Below the pieces are notes generated by a model. The model made no database searches. It was not told the DNA's origin and worked only from the letters and a program-made list of their open reading frames with translations. A stretch of DNA of 64,000 bases from Manihot esculenta. Taxonomy: Eukaryota; Streptophyta; Magnoliopsida; Malpighiales; Euphorbiaceae. Shown here piece after piece: positions 60,006 through 64,000 of this stretch. Both the position numbers and the translations under genes were made by a program. The stretch's first letter is position 1. Every line of letters begins with the position of its first letter. The stretch lies in NCBI RefSeq assembly GCF_001659605.2, contig NC_035162.2:9071248-9135247 (forward strand), read 5' to 3'.

Positions 60006-61600
60006 TCATGGCTTTCTCTCAACTGTTCGCATTGCTTCATCATATACAGCTAATTTTTGTTGCCCAGAGCAATCTGTGGATTCTTGAAGGGAACACTGAG
60101 TTACTAATTTTGCCGCTCCAAGGGAAGAATGGAACTGTTCATGCCCTGCCGGCTTCAAGAACATCAGCTCATCATCATTCTTCTCGCAAAACAAGCACTG
60201 GATTCTCCTCCTCTGAACCTCATCCTTCACTCTCTACAACAACAAGGAACGAGGTGTACATCTTAAACAAAACATTCTCCATCTATCCTGAATGAATAAC
60301 ATATTCTAATATCGTTTAAATGAGTGTCATGCCATAAAATGCAAAACCTTGTTGTGTATTATGAAGTACTTCAAACGATAGAATCATAGAACTTTCTGAG
60401 AACTTGCTTATGCTTATTCAATTTCAAGGAAGGATATCAAACTATTCCTAGAACCCACCATCCATCTCTCTCTTTTCGGAATTAACAGTCATGAAATCAT
60501 TTCTGAAGATACATCACAATGAGTTTCAACACACCTTAGATCCATCTTCCCCGTTTGTTGATTGAGTAATGAAACTAATTGAGGGTAAATGGGAAATAAA
60601 TGAAACCGTGTTTAACCTCCAAAAACCTCCCAAAATGTAAATTTCACAGCAAAGATATCAACGATTAACCAGCCCAATCACCTAAACGAAAAGCACTCTA
60701 CTAGCTATAAAAACAATGGAATTTTTCGACACAAACCTGCAGCAACCTCGAATCAAACTCTGGCAATCCAATTTGTTCAACAGTAAGCGAACCAAAGAAG
60801 TTACCCAGCAAGGCAGCATCAGGAACAGCCAATCCCTGAACCAAACCCGTCACCAAGCCACCAAAGAAGCTATCTCCTGCGCCCGTGGGATCCTCTTGAT
60901 TAGCCAAAAAGGGCGAAATCCTCATCTCCCCATCTTTCCAGCACACCTTACAGCCATTTTCTCCATTCGTAACCACCACACAACACCACTTCCTCACCTC
61001 CTCCACATCCAAAAACATGGCCTCCTCTGATGACACCTTTAAAAACCCAATTCGTGGCAATAGGGAACAAAACTCTGTTTCGCGTAACTCAACAAGCTTA
61101 ACAGTCCCATCAACGGCATCAAAATCCCTTATTAATGCTTGAATATCCACGAGGACCACATCACATATCTCAATCATTTTCTCAAGCGTTTCAGGCAATA
61201 TCTCCCCGCCAACCCCAACCGCCATTCCAAAATCGAACCTCGCGTCAGGAAGATCCATCGGGCTAATCAGATCACAAGCGCAGACCCGTTTTAAGACCCT
61301 ATCTTGGTTTCCATTGTCGTGTACACCCGAATCAAAATAGGCATGGAAAACGGTCGTCTTGGAAGCAGACACTAAAATTGGGCTATGATTAACTTGGTAT
61401 CTAAAATCGTGACCAGTTTTGGCAACTAAACTACAAGGAATTGACATCCCATTAAGGACGCTGGCTATGAAGGAGGAGGCACCGCCAAGAGATTCACCAA
61501 CAACGATGTCATTCTGGATTAAAACATCGTGGCAGTAGTTGCCGACGATTAAAACACGGGGAGTGGAAATTTGGTGGGTTTTGCGGGAAGCGGATACCAT
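60006..61600 (-). CDS. MIK: pfkB-family sugar kinase, probable myo-inositol 3-kinase (363 aa)
   Basis: Two exons, 61600-60737 and 60233-60006, joined in phase 0 with GT-AG borders. N-terminal VLIVGNYCHDVLI and GGASSFIASVLNG, then the C-terminal pfkB signature DPTGAGDSFFGG at residues 237-248, with the catalytic base at Asp243. Exon 2 adds a charged tail (RVKDEVQRRRIQC...). Plant MIK phosphorylates myo-inositol to inositol 3-phosphate, an entry to the lipid-independent phytate route. Substrate cannot be read from the fold alone. The assignment rests on overall resemblance and on position, matching from memory At5g58730. 503-bp intron. Confidence 0.85.
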
Positions 61601-62982
61601 GGTAGGTCGTGTTGGGTTCGGGGGTCATGAGTGTCGAGGAAGAGCTAAGAGAATGAGAGGATTTGGTGGTGAGAGCAAGACATAGCAGGGAAAGAAGAGC
61701 ACATATTTTAAGGAAACGGGTGCGTACAGTGCGTCGCTGTTAAGGGCAGAAATGGACAAAATTTGGGGTGAGCTTATTATTATATGTGTCGAGAGAGACA
61801 GAGGACGCGCGCTCAACAGAGAGATTTTTGTGGGCTTGCCTTTTAACACAAAACCGACGTTGCAGGGGATTAATGGACAATGATCCTCGTGTTCAAATAA
61901 AATTTCAGATCGAAGTTGACTGATTTAAGCATGCTCCATATCAAGAATAAATCTTTAAAAATCGCTGGTTTTGTTCTGTTTTGTTTTTAAATTCATAGAA
62001 AAAGGGTAGTTATAGTAGCCTGACGGGCTGAGGAATATGATTCTCAGTTGCAGTTGGTATAATTGTAAAAGGGTTTAGAATCGGATCCTTGCTTGTTTTG
62101 TGTGCAGCCTTTTGAAATCGATGACTCTTGGCTGCCTGCGTTCTTTATCATCTAACTTTTTAAAGCAGTGGAAAACCAGCTCTAGATTGATTTCCATTTT
62201 CTGCATCAAATAAACGAGTATTACACATTAAACAAAACCAGATTGGGATAGCAAGTTGCATTGCTGACAAAGTGACAGACCTGCAAGTTTTATCACCAAT
62301 CTCCACCAACCACCATTACTCCTTTTGCTAGCCATACCCACACCTCTCTAGGTAAGATTTGCCTAATGCACGTTCCTGCCTTTTTGGCCATATCACGTTG
62401 CCCCCCACAAGAATTAATATCAGTAATCCCACCACGTGCCACATTGACTCGAGATTTCTACATTTGCAATTCGCGACGAGATATTAACAGATGAACAAGC
62501 TATCCATTGCTTTCTTCAGACCCATTAATAGGCCCACCGACTCCATTGTGTTATCTTCCTCATCCCAAAAACCCTCCGCCCTCAATCTTGAAGGATTTTG
62601 CCTGTACAATGTCTAAACCATTGGAAAATCTCCTCCAGAACATGAAGATAAAATATTGCAGCTAAGAGCTAATTCACATTGCTTAAACTCTGTTAGCTGG
62701 CTTGACTTGAGTAATCATGCTTGAAAATCTAGGACACGAGACATAATAAAGGACATAGCTACGTAACAAAAGAAAACTGAGAAAAAGAAGTTTTACACTT
62801 ATAAACAAGGAACTTTAATTAGAACGAACAAGTGGCCACATATATGCTTATTACAGATATTGCCATAATTTTGGTTGGCAAGCTGATAGTGCCATGAAGA
62901 TGAAAGAAGCACAATGTGATATTTTAGTTACTAGACAACACTCAGCATTCAGTGACCCACTAATCTAAGCATATTGACATTG
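61601..62982. other. Promoter side of the inositol kinase and 3' flank of the next minus-strand gene
   Basis: 61601-61860 has leader-like composition. 62240-62600 is of ordinary composition with no ORF. The 3' UTR of the upstream minus-strand gene probably covers about 62800-62982. Confidence 0.5.
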
Positions 62983-63069
62983 TCAACCTGTGCGGATTCC
63001 ACCCATAAAAGTCCTAGGATCAGGACAGTTCCCGGTAAATTGCGCCTGGGAGAAGTCAAAACCAGGATT
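62983..63069 (-). CDS. Terminal exon of a minus-strand gene, probably NudC/HSP20-like (partial)
   Basis: On the minus strand a strong acceptor (tttgtgcag at 63070-63078) is followed by 28 codons and TGA. The peptide begins NPGFDFSQAQFTGN and ends PDPRTFMGGIRTG. The codon pattern and strong acceptor support a real C-terminal exon; the remaining exons lie beyond 64000 or were not recognised. The ending is of the short NudC/CS-domain type as I recall it, and the position after MIK matches At5g58740 (HSP20-like chaperone superfamily). Both points rest on memory. Confidence 0.55.
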   Translation of the reverse strand, partial: NPGFDFSQAQFTGNCPDPRTFMGGIRTG

Positions 63070-64000
63070 CTGCACAAAAGTAAAGTAAAACTTTGTAGTT
63101 AGAACTGTTGACAAACAGCAAAAAGTATCACCTTGCAACAAAATCAGAATAGTGTGGATAAGATTTCATTGAGCTGATACATAAACAATGATTTATACTG
63201 TAAATTGCAAGGCTTCTACATGTCTTAATAGCAGACAGATAGTAAATTCACTATTTATAATAGTAATTTATCCAAAAGAAATTTGTTTTCAAGGCAAAAA
63301 TTAGCAGCAAGCAAAATGGATGATGCCATACTCAATAAGCACATAGTGAATCTCAACAATAATTCATTCAGTATGAGAGAATAGAAATCCCCATCATGTT
63401 TCCTTGAGCACAAAAATTTGCATAGAAAGTTGCATAATACACAGCATTACTGCAATAGCAACGGCACGTGTACATTGATGCTAAACATAATCTATAGACT
63501 CAGTGAACACACTTCATTGCTACTGATACTTGGAAATATCAAAATCCAAGGCCATGAGAAAAAAAAAAGTTTTAATACATCAAAATGATATTGTCGTCTA
63601 TAGTTTTAGCCACTCTACATTTTGAACATGCAATCACATCAAAACACTCCATTTAAGCAAGACAGGAAAAAAAAAAGACACAGAAAATGAAGAAAAGAAA
63701 ACTAGCTAAATCAAATAAGCAGATAGCAAGCAACTGTGGTTAGATAATAAATCATCTTCCAAACACTTTCACTTCATTTACTTGCTGACTGGTACAATTT
63801 GCACCAAAACTATTAACCCTTGTAGATGCTAGATGCTTGACAAACTGCAGGTCCCAGCTCCCAAGTATTTACCAATGGCACTTATGACATGTTTGATGTT
63901 CAGAATCATCTACAATATTACTGTTGATGATAAATACCACATCAATGGGAAATAAAATATAAAAACAGCATATAAGAAGGTTCAGGAAAAAAAAGTTAAA
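63070..64000 (-). other. Probable intron of the partial minus-strand gene
   Basis: AT-rich, with no exon that I could define. The window ends inside it. Confidence 0.4.

Noticed and set aside
60716..61030. 104-codon plus-strand ORF opposite the inositol kinase
   Set aside because: Shadow of the real minus-strand exon.
1..64000. tRNA, rRNA, CRISPR or bacterial-type defence systems
   Set aside because: No tRNA-like fold apart from the SINE B box, no regularly spaced identical repeats, and all genes are ordinary plant nuclear genes.

Overview
The window reads as nuclear DNA of a flowering plant, a eudicot. The genes have GT-AG introns and plant-specific families (RR-type tandem CCCH protein, TRM-family protein, plant PI-PLC, NDA-type alternative dehydrogenase). 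The intergenic DNA is AT-rich and the first 14 kb is a stack of plant transposons. From memory, most of the genes follow the order of Arabidopsis chromosome 5 around At5g58620 to At5g58740. The genus cannot be fixed from the sequence; a Malpighiales-like species is only a guess.

Layout. 1-14196 is one degenerate plant LINE that ends in a 12-base poly(A). Three younger elements interrupt it: a Mutator-like TIR element (2720-7125), which itself carries a solo LTR (4440-6730); a Copia-like solo LTR (8234-9670); and a second, inverted copy of the large solo LTR (11435-13749). Target-site duplications support the boundaries and give the relative insertion order.

From 14.3 kb the window is genic: internal alternative NAD(P)H dehydrogenase (+, 14367-18802), a TRM/LONGIFOLIA-like protein (+, 20777-22217), an ankyrin plus tandem-CCCH zinc finger protein (-, 23839-25962), three PI-specific phospholipase C genes in tandem (-, 30762-35446, 37439-39970, 42230-46599), a GT90 (CAP10/rumi-like) glycosyltransferase (-, 48622-51240), an ER cyclophilin (+, 54840-57425), a pfkB-family inositol kinase (-, 60006-61600) and the last exon of a gene that by position is probably a NudC/HSP20-like protein (-, 62983-63069). 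I could follow complete, in-frame exon chains for all of these except the last.

Functional links: the three PLCs (phosphoinositide hydrolysis) lie about 13 kb from a putative myo-inositol kinase. Both can feed soluble inositol phosphate pools, and the neighbourhood looks ancient. The most notable points are the divergence of the three PLC copies (an in-frame 93-bp duplication, a changed C2 calcium loop, a run of three uORFs), the arrays of GC-rich palindromes in the inverted solo LTRs, and the nested transposon stack. I saw no bacterial-type system, CRISPR array, tRNA or rRNA gene, and I do not claim a new system.
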